Positions 41,301 to 52,886 of a stretch of 64,000 nucleotides of DNA are shown in pieces. Made by a program: the position numbers and the translations under genes. Source of the stretch: Quillaja saponaria (lineage: Eukaryota > Streptophyta > Magnoliopsida > Fabales > Quillajaceae); the NCBI GenBank assembly GCA_029379385.1, contig CM055607.1, positions 1,488,001 to 1,552,000 of the forward strand, given 5' to 3'. The notes under the pieces were generated by a model. It worked only from the letters and a program-made list of their open reading frames with translations, made no database searches and was not told the origin of the DNA. How positions within the stretch are numbered: position 1 is the stretch's first letter; every line of letters begins with the position of its first letter.

Positions 41301-41472
41301 TAAATCGACACAGCAAGATCACATCCTTGATCTCAGTATCAGTAGAACATCCCCTGCTGTCAAAAACCAGATGCTTGCGGTCCTGAGAGTTGCCATCGGT
41401 TGTGTTAGTGACTCGCCAGAAGCAAGGCCAAAGATGAAGAGCGTACTTCGAATGCTCCTAAATGCTAAATAA
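38351..41472 (+). CDS. LRR receptor-like pseudokinase, PXC3/At1g34420 type
   Basis: Two exons (38351-40898, 41174-41472) encode 948 aa. A signal peptide (about 1-25) precedes a Cys-pair cap (CSWDGIIC), then about 20 leucine-rich repeats to residue ~575 with typical LxxLxLSxNxLSGxIP spacing. One membrane helix follows (about 599-622, ALAIIIAVAAAVFVVGIV), then a basic stop and a kinase-like domain (about 680-945). The ATP-binding Lys survives in FVKKLN, but the Gly-rich loop is gone. The HRDxKxxN loop reads LLDLSSRN, with no HR and Ser for the Lys, and DFG reads DIE. These features match the PXC3/At1g34420 family, related to vascular-development receptors of the PXY group. It is likely a catalytically weak or dead plasma-membrane signalling receptor; ligand unknown. 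The single intron falls inside the APE-equivalent motif (GYIPP/EYAYTMRVT). Confidence 0.92.
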
Positions 41473-42281
41473 AGGCTGAAGATGAAGTTCTGGTTAGTGG
41501 ACGAATTAGAACCCTCTTGCTATACAGGATGTGGCAGCCCTCGAAATAAACCTGCATCTGCATGTAATTGTATTGTCCCATCCCACATATCATAATAGAT
41601 ACGGGATTTTAGGTTTCTGTAATGAGCAGAGTCTTCTCTTAGATTGAAACCTTGTGCATAACTTAATGACTAAAAGCTTGTCCTAACTAGCAGGGATCTA
41701 AAACATCTTTAGCCTGTTTTCATGAGTTCGACCAAGTGTGCGTTAGAAAATTCAACAAAAAAAGCTACTACTGGCGAAGTAACAAACATTTTGGATGAAG
41801 TCAAATATAAGTATTAACAGAACTTACAGCACATAACAACTTGCTGCACAGGTGTTGAGTTGGTAGCTAAAACCTTGATTTAAAAAACAAAATAACGGAC
41901 AATGGACACTTGCTTGAACAGAATCCTCATCAAATCTCATACATTCAAGTCAACAAACAAATGGACATGATTCAATCAATTAAACTACAATGAACAGCCA
42001 AAACTCAATTTTTAGGCGCATGACAACATTTATGTGTGCAAAGCTAGTCAAACAATAAACTAGTCCTCTCTTCAAAATTCTGCTCCTGCTCTTCAAAGAC
42101 ATTTTAACAGGTGGCTAGGTCGTGAATTTCTCCTAACAAGCATACTATGATGAGATACATGATTAATAAGTGGATGACCTTGATCTGTCATACAATGAGC
42201 GCAAAGACCTAAAGGTAGGGTATACGGCCAGAGGTATGTTTCTTTTTGCAGGAAGCATCACAAGGTGGGAGGGATGCTAGA
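41473..42281. other. Spacer between convergent genes
   Basis: 3' UTRs of the LRR kinase (plus) and plastid E2 (minus) genes. No ORF. Confidence 0.5.
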
Positions 42282-45200
42282 CTAGAAAGTAAGATCTTTG
42301 GGGTCCTCAATAATCTTTGCGAGTGTTTGCAAGAATGAAGCCAGATCAGCACCATAGATTACACGATGATCTGCTGTAACATTAACCTGCCAGTTTGCAA
42401 GTTCTAAGCACAAGAAATTACCAATAAACTCCAACTACCATGAATATAACATGTTTGGGTTTTGTACCTGCATTTGGTTCTTCATGCCAATGCGACCATC
42501 CTTGCTAGCAACAACAGTTGGCTGAGAAGCTCCAACAGCCATGATTGCTCCCTAAATAAATTACATCCAGATAATTATTGCATTTGTCCAACAGTCAAAT
42601 TTAATCCATATAAATCCTCAACAACTTGCTTCGAGACAAATCAATAAGAAAAATATTAGTATTACTCACAGTTCCAGGTGGCAGAATGGCATCAAATCGA
42701 TCAACTCCGAACATTCCAAGGTTAGAAAGAGTGAAGGTACCTAGGAAACAGAAAGGCAAGTACAATGGACAATGGGCATTTATCATACAGATAGAACTTA
42801 GTCTTGACCCAACTGGATGTCAGACTGCAATCATGGAATGGATATTATAGCATTCTTTTTCAGGGCCATGATTTTAACATTTTGTTTGACAGAGCAATTT
42901 TCAAATATTTATTAGCTTATTAATTAACAATCTACAGTTCGATTCTAATTCTTACTACCACAGTGCATAACTGCAGATCATATCTCGTGTTCCTCAGTGA
43001 TTAAGATATTTCATGTCATCTTGGCATGTCTATCTGATTATATTAATATTTTTGTATCTTAAAAGGGCTCAATATGGTTTCACCATGGTATAAACATAAC
43101 CAAATCACATTTGAGGGAAAATCTCAAAGCTATTGTTATGAAATTTGAATCCAACTTGAATTATAGGTTTCAAGATAATAATTCTGATGGTGTAAAAATG
43201 AAAAAGTGTTGCAGTTGGACATATATGATGGTTGCATATCATTTATTAAGGTTCACAACAAGTTTTCAATGGTGGAGTATCAAAACTAATTGCAAAAGTG
43301 GATGATGTATAATCCGCTCATAGATTATGGTTTATGGGGTTTGTGGCCACGGACTAACTGGTGTACCATAGAGGGGAAAAAGCTAGAAAAATGACAAGAG
43401 AATGGGGAGAAGAGAGAGAGAGACCGTTGACTATAGAAATACAAAAATTAGACCTCTAAGTAAAATCAGATATCAGGTGAAGCTCTTCTTGCACTAAAAG
43501 AACAAACTTCCCAATAGAAATTCCCCAATTTATGAGCCCATTGGATATGATTTACATACTTCAAGCATCTTTTTCTAATTCTGAAACCACAAACAGTGGC
43601 TATTTTTTTAAGACATTTTTATGAAGATAAAGTTTAAGACATTTCCATAATTACTAAACGAATACATATCAGAAAATTACATAAATAATTAGTAATTGAA
43701 TTAGATTCTACACATGGAAACATCTGACATGATTATTAAATAAACATGTAAGAAATTACGGCACCTGTATTGTATTCATGAGGTTGCAGCTGCTTGGCCC
43801 GAGCCTTATCAACCAACTCCTTCCACTTTCTTGATAATGAATAAATGTCAACCTAAAATGTGCATCAGAATAAACCTCATTATAATCAATCAACATTTTA
43901 TATTTAGAAAAAAATAGACTAGGAAAAAAAAAAAAAAAAAAAAAAAACCTTATCAGCATCCTGAAGCACTGGAGTAATCAACCCACCATCTATAGCTACA
44001 GCAACTGCAATGTTGATGCTACTGTTGTATGTAAAGCTCTTACCATCTCTACAACTAGAATTTACAACAGGGTGTTTAACCAAAGCCAGTGCTGTCGCCT
44101 TTGCAAGCAAAGCTGTCATAGTAACTCCTTTCGACTTGATCTAATCAATCAGAGGGCAGTAGTTAACAAATTCAAAAGCAAATGAAACATAGAACTTATC
44201 AAGCACTCACACAAACAACGACGTGCATAATCTATTATAACAAATAGCACCCAGCCAGTCCAGAACCAATCATCTCACCCTCCACCCCTGTTCTTAAATG
44301 GGGAGAGGTACAACCATAAGTGGTAACTAAATAAAAATAAAATGATATATACATTATTATTTCACAGTTTGTAAGTTAAGTCCACTTACGAGTATAAAAT
44401 ATCCTCCCAAAACAAACATAAATACATTTCCAAGCAAGCATAATTAGACATGGAACTCGATTTGTTCCAGGGTAACTATCTCCTAGGAAAACGTTTTACC
44501 CTATCATGTTATGTTCACTGAACAACCTATGCTAAAAATAACAGCAAAAATAAAGAACGTTTTATCATTTTAAAACTTCCAATGATGCTGAATTATATCC
44601 CTTTTCATTTTGTGTTCAAACTGTTAAAATAGAGTACAAAGCATCATTATCCCATGATATCTTCAGTTGCTGAAAGCATTAACCTTTTTTGAGATGCAGA
44701 AAAAGCATCAAGCTTTCTCTAGATACCGTTTAAACAGACTTCTATTAAACCAGTCTTAACTTCTAAATAGTCTAAAAACTTGTAAGAAAGATACAACTTC
44801 CTTTTTGCAATGCCTTTAGGCTTGAGAATAATATTGGCATTGCAAACAAACATCTCGTATTCACTGAATAATCTGATCTGAAAACCATTGCAGGAAAAAA
44901 GGAAACTTACCTTCTTATACAGAGCATCAAGTGCACCAGTGGAAATGGTGTACCCAACTCTGAATGTTGGAACCGCCAAACTCTCAACCATATTCCTACT
45001 CACAGCACCCTGCATTGTAGTAAATGGCACCACCATCCCCAACTCAATCCCGGCACTCTTCCCTGGCACCGTCGCTGCAGCACCCACACCTGGTGAGGAA
45101 CCAACGGCAGCAACATCAGAAGCTGCAGCTGCTTCAACATCCTTGGCAACAATCCTTCCCAATGGCCCAGTACCCACGACTCTCCCCAACTCCACCTTCA

Positions 45201-45810
45201 ACTCCTTAGCCAGCTTCTTAGCATAAGGAGACGCCACAATTCTCTTCCCTCCCTCTGATGCAGGGTGGGTCGACGACGCAACCACACTGCCAGACGTGAC
45301 CGGGGCCTTAGAGGCCGGAACCGGACCCGCATTATCCACAATTTTCTCTTGTGGGTCCGAAGAAGGAGATGATGTCGATTCTGCTGCAGTTGTAGCAGGT
45401 GAAGAGGAAGATGAAGAACTAGCTTTGGACACAGCCTCGGCAATCTCGTCCTCCGTCTCAGCCAACAGTGCAATAGCAGATCCAACTGTTGCAACGCCAC
45501 CTTCGTCGACCATAATTGCAGCCAAATACCCATCATAGAAGTTCTCAACGTCCATATCGGCCTTATCAGATTCAACTACCACAACACTCTCACCTTTGGA
45601 AAGCTTATCCCCTTCAGACTTGATCCAAGAAACGATCTTTCCCTCAGTCATCGTTGAGCTAAGAGCCGGCATGAGTATTTCTCGGATCTTGGCCTGAACT
45701 TGTGTGGTTCTACTCCGATTTCCAGAAATGTGAAATGCTGGAGGTAAAGTAGGTCTCCGGCGAAAACTTGAAGAAGAAGGCACGAAGGAGGAGTTGAGAA
45801 GGCGAGCCAT
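42282..45810 (-). CDS. Plastid pyruvate dehydrogenase E2 (dihydrolipoyl acetyltransferase)
   Basis: Six exons (45810-44911, 44140-43949, 43852-43765, 42740-42670, 42551-42468, 42386-42282) give 479 aa; Arabidopsis plastid E2 proteins are about 465-480 aa. The E2 core passes acetyl groups from E1 to CoA, making acetyl-CoA for plastid fatty-acid synthesis. A transit peptide (about 1-40) is followed by one lipoyl domain (about 41-117) with lipoyl-Lys83 in VVVESDKADM. An Ala/Ser/Pro-rich linker follows, then a peripheral subunit-binding domain (about 192-230, ASPYAKKLAKEL) and the catalytic domain (about 255-479). Catalytic His452 lies in DHRVIYGAD; the usual Asp four residues on is Tyr, as I recall for plant plastid E2s. 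Start: first ATG (MARLLNSSF). Closest Arabidopsis match from memory is LTA2/EMB3003. The donor of intron 2 is GT followed by a long T run. Confidence 0.95.
43923..43947. repeat. A/T homopolymer at a splice donor
   Basis: About 24 A on the plus strand. On the coding strand of the E2 gene this reads as a T run beginning with the T of the GT donor of intron 2. Confidence 0.85.
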
Positions 45811-46469
45811 TTCCAATGTATTACTGAGATTATGATTCAGAAAGAGAGAGAAACAGAGGTAGTGAGAGATTTGAAGAAGAAGAAGGAAGAGAAATTGAGT
45901 GTATTAAGAGGGGTTTGTATGTGGGTTATTAATTTGGTTTTCTCGAAGTCATCGAAAGGAGGCGGAGGTCTCAACCACCATACCGGTGAGTATAATCGAT
46001 GTTTCTTGGTTTGGTTTTTAGTTGGTTCAGTTTGGTCCCTTCTCGTGCGTTTTTCTCTTTTATCAATGTGCAAGCTTGTGTTTATTTTACTTCACCAATT
46101 ATTTTATTTAATTTTTTTGAAAATGATTTTTCTCAAGTTGTTTATCAAAAAAAAAAAAAAATTTATTTGTCAAATTGTTTTTTTTTATTTTTTTTTTAGG
46201 TGTTAGTATCTCATAAGTTGCAACCATTCATCAATAGCATCAAGAAAATTTATATACAAATCTCCTTCCCATAATCTCTAATTTAAAACATCTCAAATGA
46301 AACCACTCTTTTTCATGCAATTTTTTTTTTAAAAGAAGAAGGAATTTAACCAAATAAAAGAAAAGTCCCCTATTCTTTCAACAAGATAATTGGTACGGAA
46401 CCTATGACTCCAAACTCCACAAGTATTTGACACTTGACGGTTGAGGCATTAGCGCTTCTTGCTACAACG
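45811..46469. promoter_or_regulatory. Divergent promoter region of E2 and exonuclease genes
   Basis: The two start codons are 660 bp apart on opposite strands. The region holds an AG-rich leader on the E2 side, T-rich tracts at 46095-46200, and no ORF that looks coding. A shared bidirectional promoter is possible but not shown by sequence alone. Confidence 0.45.
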
Positions 46470-48890
46470 ATGTTGAATACGGTAGAAATTGTGAGCTCTG
46501 CTGGCGCTTCCTTTCGCCCTTTTTTCCCTTCCAATCCTTCTATTTCTTTCCCCTTTAACAATAAAAAAGCCATAATAACCACAATTGCAAAAGCCAAGAT
46601 AGACAAAGCAAAAACTCGGAAGCTCAATTCTGTAGTTGTAGCTGCTGACACTACTTCCTTTTCTGGGTCATTCAATCAAACACTTGGTGGGCAGTTGCTT
46701 CCTGAAAGCCACGAGAAAACTAGTAGCAAGAAAAGGGTATTCTTTTTAGACGTTAATCCTCTCTGTTATGCCGGTAACACACCCAGCTTACACTCCTTTG
46801 GTCAATGGGTCTCTCTTCTTTTCTCTCAAGTCAGCCGTAGCGACCCTGTTATTGCGGTAACATATCTGTGTGGTTATTTCTCTGTTATTACATTCCTTCA
46901 GACATTTTTCTCTTTGCTTGAAAAGTTCAGATACTACAAATTTATGGTGTTTTTTTTTTCCTTCTCTTCTCTGTTAATAATGCATGTAACTTACTGTGGT
47001 TATGCAGGTTATTGATGGAGAAAAGGGTAGCGAGATTCGCAGGCAGTTATTGCCTTCATATAAAGCACATAGGTGGAAAATCTTAAACCAATCATCACAT
47101 ACACAAAGATTTTCAAGGGGTCATGTTGGAAGGTCACAACAAGCCATCACCCATATTCTCAGTAAATGCAATGTGCCAGTGAGTGATGATTCTTCATTAT
47201 TACCATTACGTGCTTTCTGTATGCACCTAATTCCCTCTTTTCCCTTATCAAATAAATGTGAAAGGACAAATTTTTTTGTTCTCTTGAGTCTTTTTGAAGT
47301 TACAAACTTACAATACTAAGATTAAAAATCACTTTGACAGAACACCAGTTCTTTCTCTCAACAAGGAGTTTTCCATTACTTTTTAGTTACTGAGAAAATA
47401 AAATCATGCAGGTTATTAAGGTTGATGGCCTTGAAGCCGATGATGTTATAGCTACCCTTGCAGGACAAGTTCTTCAAAGAGGAATTCGGGTGGTTATTGC
47501 CTCACCTGATAAGGATTTTAAGCAACTTATATCGGAAGATGTGCAAATTGTTATGCCATTACCAGAGTTAGGAAGATGGTCCTTTTACACCCTAAAGCAC
47601 TACAAAGCTCAGTATGACTGCAACCCACAATCTGATTTGAGCCTAAGTATGAAATGCATTGCAGCAGTATTCATAATTAGATGATTATATTGCATCAGTT
47701 TGTTTCTGCAAACTATTGTTTGGAATACCATTGGGTTTGACATGCCGTAAAATTTGATACATGTCATTCATAGGATACTTATTTCATTTGTTTTTCTATA
47801 ATCAGACATTAAGAACATGATAATCTGCGTTCAGTTACTTCAGTACTCATGCTTCTAGATGATTTACTTCCATTAACCTAGGAATATGCAAATTTTTGTC
47901 AAGAAGGAAGAAACAAGAGGAAGATAAAAGTCACATGATCTCTTTCCAAAAAAGTTATTTGGAATTAGCATTAGGATTGACATTCTATCAAATTTGATAC
48001 ATGTCATTTGTAGGACGCTTATTTCAATAGTTTTTCTTTAATCAGAAAGTGATGACACTATATTCGGTTCACTTTGTTCAACAGTCATGCTTCTAAATAG
48101 TTACCTTACTAAGACAAAAGTGTAGAGTGATGAAGTTGTGTAATTTTTGCCAAGAAGGAAGAGGAACATTAATATCATTGTTCTCTCTTCCAAAAAATTC
48201 ATCATCTAAACACTATAATAATAAAAATGAGAAAGTCTGCTACAATGATGCAATAAGGTTTGTTGTTGCATACATGCTAAACTCGTAGATCCCTTTGGGA
48301 ACCACTGGCTGTAATATTTTGTATTTCCATTCATTGTGTAGGATGCATCATTGGTGATGAGGTTGACGGTGTCCCTGGCATCCAACACGTGGCCCCTGAG
48401 TTCGGTCGGAAAACTGCCCTAAAGCTTATTAAGAAACATGGTTCACTGGAAAATTTACTAAATGCAGCTGCAGTAAGAACCGTGGGCAGACCTTATGCAC
48501 AGGATGCCCTTACAAAGCATGCTGACTACCTCAGAAGAAATTATAAAGTTCTTGCCTTGAAGAGGTGCTGTGTTTAATCTTTTCACTATTTTTTTTAAAA
48601 ATAAAATAAAAATTAGTGTTTCTTTTTATAGTGGTTCCTGTTGCAGTTTTTCCTGTAGGAAACTCTTCAACGTGAAATTTCTTGTTAAATTTCCTTGTTA
48701 TTTTCATCTCTAGTTCTTAATATCCCCTTGGCATCACTTTTTTCATAGCGATGTCAGCATCCAGCTTCAGGACGAATGGTTGGTTGAGAGAGACACATGC
48801 AATGATACAACTGCATTGTCTAACTTCTTCAAATTGTTGGAAGAGGGCAAGGAACTCTCTCATAGAAGATCCAATCTTTCTAGCTGTTGA
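46470..48890 (+). CDS. Organellar 5'-3' exonuclease (DNA polymerase I 5'-nuclease family)
   Basis: Five exons (46470-46856, 47008-47178, 47412-47646, 48342-48564, 48749-48890) give 385 aa. The first ~85 residues are a basic, Ser-rich organelle-targeting region. The nuclease part shows the metal-binding segments FFLDVNPLCY, VDGLEADDVIATLA, ASPDKDFKQLI and IGDEVDGVPGI, followed by the helix-hairpin-helix segment GRKTALKLIKKHGSLENLL. These are hallmarks of the 5'-nuclease domain of bacterial Pol I, which removes RNA primers and 5' flaps. In plants, stand-alone copies serve chloroplast and mitochondrial DNA; the likely Arabidopsis relative is At1g34380. Upstream in-frame codons lack an ATG, so 46470 is taken as start. 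The third intron contains a diverged tandem duplication. Confidence 0.9.
47719..48197. repeat. Diverged tandem duplication in an intron
   Basis: Two copies, offset by 239 bases, share long blocks such as AAATTTGATACATGTCATT, CTTATTTCA, TCATGCTTCTA, and TGCCAAGAAGGAAG/TGTCAAGAAGGAAG. Both lie within intron 3 of the exonuclease gene. Divergence of roughly a quarter suggests an old event. Confidence 0.75.
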
Positions 48891-51590
48891 TCCCTGTTAG
48901 GTAATTGTTTTAAGATGTGACATTTGATTTTAATATTTTAAGATCATTGTGGAGAGGGAACTCTGTGATCACTTTGGTTTTCGCTCTAAAATTCCATGGT
49001 TGTCAACAAAAGAACTTGAGGTCATTTAGGCTTTTTCTTTTTATGTGTAGCAGATTATAGAAGTTCTGTCCGAAAATTATAAGTTTTAAAAAAGTATTCC
49101 TCATGAATTGATATCAAACAGGGTGGGTACATTAGTTAGGTAGCTTGAATTTCACAGTCACATGAACTGGTTTATATTTTGTATTTTTCTTTCTTTTAGA
49201 TTGCAGGAACTGGTGTTTTGTAGAATATCATTAAAATAAATAAGATTAAGGTGGGATTAAATCCCTGCCCAAGTCGATTTGGTTCCATGCCATCGCTCTT
49301 ATTTCTCTTTGGTGGACCCTAAGAGCTGACAGGGATGATGGAAGTATGGAACTATATCCGGATTTAGTTCCCACCCATAAAAGTAGTCATCATATTAGAT
49401 TTGTGTCTTGTGGGATCCAGTAGAAGTTTGGAATAATCATTTTTTTCATAACTTTCTTTGCAAGATATTGAGTTTCATATAAACTAAGTCTCTGAAATTT
49501 ATGAAGTTGCTGGCTGTGCAGCTACTCCCCAGAGTATTTGTTACACAACAAGTCTCTATTGTAAGGAGCACTTTAAGGACCAAAAAACAATCAGTTTTGA
49601 ACACAAATTATTAAATGTTTATTCCATTATTTGTGGAGTATGGAGGGAAGGAAAGAGAATGATATAGCAGGAAAAGGTTTAGGAGTGTAATGAGTAAGAG
49701 AAGGAAGTGAAGGGGAATCTTCATAATCTTCTTGCCTTTCCATATTGATAGACCTTACACCTTTTTTTCATTTAAATGTCAATATGGAAAGAATAAAGAG
49801 GTGGGTTTCTTTATTAGTTTATAAATAAGGGGTAGTTAGTGGAAGGGAAGGAAATGGTATCAGTATGTATGAAGTATTAGAGCTAAAATCTTCTTTAAGG
49901 AATCGATCCAGATAAATGTCAGTTTCATATAGAAGATATTAAAATCAGAATCCATTCTTAAGGCACACCCCTTACAGTTGATGTCTTGCATATGCTTAAC
50001 ATCTGTTTTATATTTTATGTGGTCACAAAACAAGGAACACGTGCTGTTATAAAAATTAGCGTGTAGACAATGCGCAACTCGAGTTTTGCCTGCCACTAAC
50101 TTTGTTTTGACCTTGTATATTTACAGATGAACTACTATACTGAAAATCAAGAGACGTATGACTACTACATTGATGCAAATGAAGATCATGACCATGCCTA
50201 CGCACTGTAGTGGTTGAAACTGAAAATTGCAATCAATACGTGGGCTTTGTGAATTCCAGGTTCTAATGAAGGAAACTAGACTTTCAGATCATCACTCACC
50301 TCTTTCCTCTCTCTCCCGTGTCTAGCATTGTCATTAGCATCTTTTATTGCTTTATTCAATGTCATATGTATCTCACGTCCTTGTTGAGACAGTGGTTTCT
50401 TGTGAAGTGGCGCAACAGGAATTTTTTCGTGCATGGTGGCTTATGATGTGGTTAGGCATCATTGTCTTTTGAAGCACTGCAAGTTGAGAGCAGAATGAGC
50501 TCCAGCTTATTCTTTTTTGATTGTGGAAGATCAGGAGCTGTGTATATTTTCCAGTATTTTTATGACCATCCAATAAAATATACAATGTAATTCTTATCTA
50601 TTTATGAATGGAAAATTTCTTTGCTTTATTACATGTTATGCGATGACTATGAGCATGGAAATAGCTTTACTTTTGGATGCTTTTTTTTTTTTTTTTGCAT
50701 TACTGAAAGAGAGCGAGGAGAAAAAAAAATGAAGAGAGAGCCGGGAGAGGAGGTGTCAACTGTTGTTAAACAGGGTGGATCAAAACTCTTCATTGTTTTA
50801 ATTTTGACAGACATAATTGCCTTGCGTACATGCCAACTCACTATCTTTCACCTAATTTTTCTCACACAAATAAAATTTTACAAATTAGAGAACTTTTCAT
50901 AAACATTACCTTCCTTATTATTATAATTTTTTTTTTATGAAGCAACAGTTTCAACTTTTCCTTTCAGTTAAAAAAATATCTAAACTTACGGATCAAATAA
51001 TACTAATATTAGATATATGTGATACATAATTTATCAATATGTATAATTATATATAATATTTTTTAAATACTAGTCTCATCGGACTCGTTATTGGGGTATT
51101 CATAAATTTATTTTATTTTTTGAACATGCATGACTATATTTGTTATAATTAGAAAAATATTTGAAATTTATTTATAATTTTGCTTAAATGTGATTTGAGG
51201 TGGGTATTTATGAGTTAGTTAATTTATTTTAGTTAATTTTTTAATTTTTAAAATAAAAAATTTGAACATTTAATTATAAAATAAATAAATTTTACTTTAA
51301 TCATAACATCTCTTATTTTTAAAATAACATAGATAGATAGATATAAGATAAACATAAAACCTTTAATTATTAATGGAAAGACTTTCTCTTATTTTTATTT
51401 TTCGTTTTTCTTTCTTCAATACACATATTTAGGTCCCCCCCTCCAACAAAAAGAAGACGACAAATAGTACTATTAGACACATTTACGACATGTCGTTTTG
51501 TCCCTTCCCAAATGCAACTAGTCAAGCCATGTGATGTATCCTGTCGGATAAGGAGGAGGAGGGGAAGACGAAGAAGGAGGAGGAGGATAG
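48891..51590. other. Intergenic region
   Basis: The left part should be exonuclease 3' UTR. A spliced 3' UTR is possible, with a donor near 48906 and an acceptor at about 50126. A short inverted-repeat element lies at 49250-49375. 50890-51360 is very AT-rich. A CT/GA-rich block at about 51440-51600 precedes the next gene. No coding gene recognised. Confidence 0.45.
49250..49375. repeat. 126-bp imperfect inverted repeat, MITE-like
   Basis: The left end GGTGGGATTAAATCC pairs with the right end GGATTTAGTTCCCACC, and further in GTTCCAT pairs with ATGGAAC. The whole would fold into one long imperfect hairpin. Target duplications are not clear. Confidence 0.5.
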
Positions 51591-51594
51591 GAAG

Positions 51595-52352
51595 ATGAGT
51601 TGGTCGTTCCTCTCTCATTTTGTTGCCCACTCATGCTCTGGTCCACGCCTGACTACTTCATTGCACTCTTTTTGCTCTCCCAATTTTGGAAAGAAACACT
51701 TGAAACAACCTGCTATGTATAGTCTTCATTCCGGCCCTCAGATTAGCCTCAGTTGCTCAGGATCCCGATGTTGTTGCAGTAGTGTATCAAATTATCAACC
51801 TTCAGTTCACAAGAGTTCCTTGGTCTCTATGAAGTAATCCCAGCTTCTATCTCTATATTTAATTTGTGGAATGTATTAAAAGTTTTCTTCTTTGTAAGTT
51901 TTGGTTAAACAAGTGTTACATGATTAAAGTTATGTGTTTTTTGGAGTATATTATATGAATTTAAAAAGGCTTAGCATGGTTAATTTTCAGTGTCACTATT
52001 AATGTTAGTTAAATGGTGGAACTAAGCACTGTAGCATCATATATTAATTTAGCATTCGTTAATTTTGCACATGAGAGTAATTTGAAAAGTGGGTTTTGGT
52101 TTTCTGAGAACTTGTGGTGTGCCCCTTAATCTTATGATTATCTCCACGATATATGTTTAATTTGCCTCGTGTATGTGTTTCAGTCATTCAGTGTTCTTGT
52201 TATATAATATATGTATATACAAAGGTTTGGGATTCTTGTTTGATTGTTGGAATTCTGTTCACAGGAAGATAATTGTGTCAGGTGTAAAGCAGACAGGATC
52301 TATTCACCTTGGGGACTATCTCAATGCAACAAAGAATTGGATTGCACTTCAG
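51595..52352 (+). CDS. N-terminal exons of organellar tryptophanyl-tRNA synthetase
   Basis: Two exons (51595-51833, 52265-52352) encode 109 codons. The first is a Ser/Arg-rich organelle-targeting peptide starting MSWSFLSHFVAHSC, with a CSGSRCCCS stretch typical of plant dual-targeted TrpRS. The second reads KIIVSGVKQTGSIHLGDYLNATKNWIALQ across the join, in two parts: the strand containing the GSIHLGDY form of the class I HIGH motif, and the helix after it. A full synthetase needs about 300 more residues (including KMSKS) in many exons; none was found before the next gene begins. So this is either a truncated duplicate or a donor of 5' exons to the PYG7 gene downstream: it ends in phase 0, and the next PYG7-type exon begins in phase 0. 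Confidence 0.75.
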
Positions 52353-52886
52353 GTTGTTTTGTTTTCACATTTTCTGTTTCAAATATTAAGCATTTCAAAC
52401 CAAAACTAGAACATGATAGCTACTAATGGGATTTCGGATCTTGAATTCTTTCTGTATCCCCTATCTGAGTGATGTCAGACAATGCTTGGGCAGATGAATT
52501 TGTTTACTGTCATTATTTTTTACAAAAACATCTCAAGCACCTTTCTCTCGTCCAATTTTCTGTTGTTAATAACCTTATCTTTGGATAGATATCTCATTTC
52601 TTACCTTAACTTCATTCACTCTCTACTCAGTACAGATTATCAACCTCATTTCTTCAACTATCATTCCATGGCGTGCTTTGTTTAATTCCCATGTTTATAT
52701 TTCTTTAGATTTTAATGTGCTTCATTGAAGGTCTGTGTTTTTTGAATTTAAGTCCCTGTTTGCTTCTATGGAGCTGGAATGTATTATTTGTATATCTTGC
52801 CTTTTCAATTATTAAATTAAACCTGCTTGTTGGTTATGCCTTAGATTCCAGTTACTAATTTTCTGGTCCATTGTTGATGAAGGCAG

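Noticed and set aside
45198..45575. 125-codon Leu/Arg-rich minus-strand ORF
   Set aside because: Alternate frame of the first exon of the plastid E2 gene; low complexity, and the true frame holds the lipoyl domain and linker.
50127..50210. Short ORF after an acceptor-like site (MNYYTENQETYDYY)
   Set aside because: Only 27 codons with no partner exon; more likely part of a spliced 3' UTR of the exonuclease gene.
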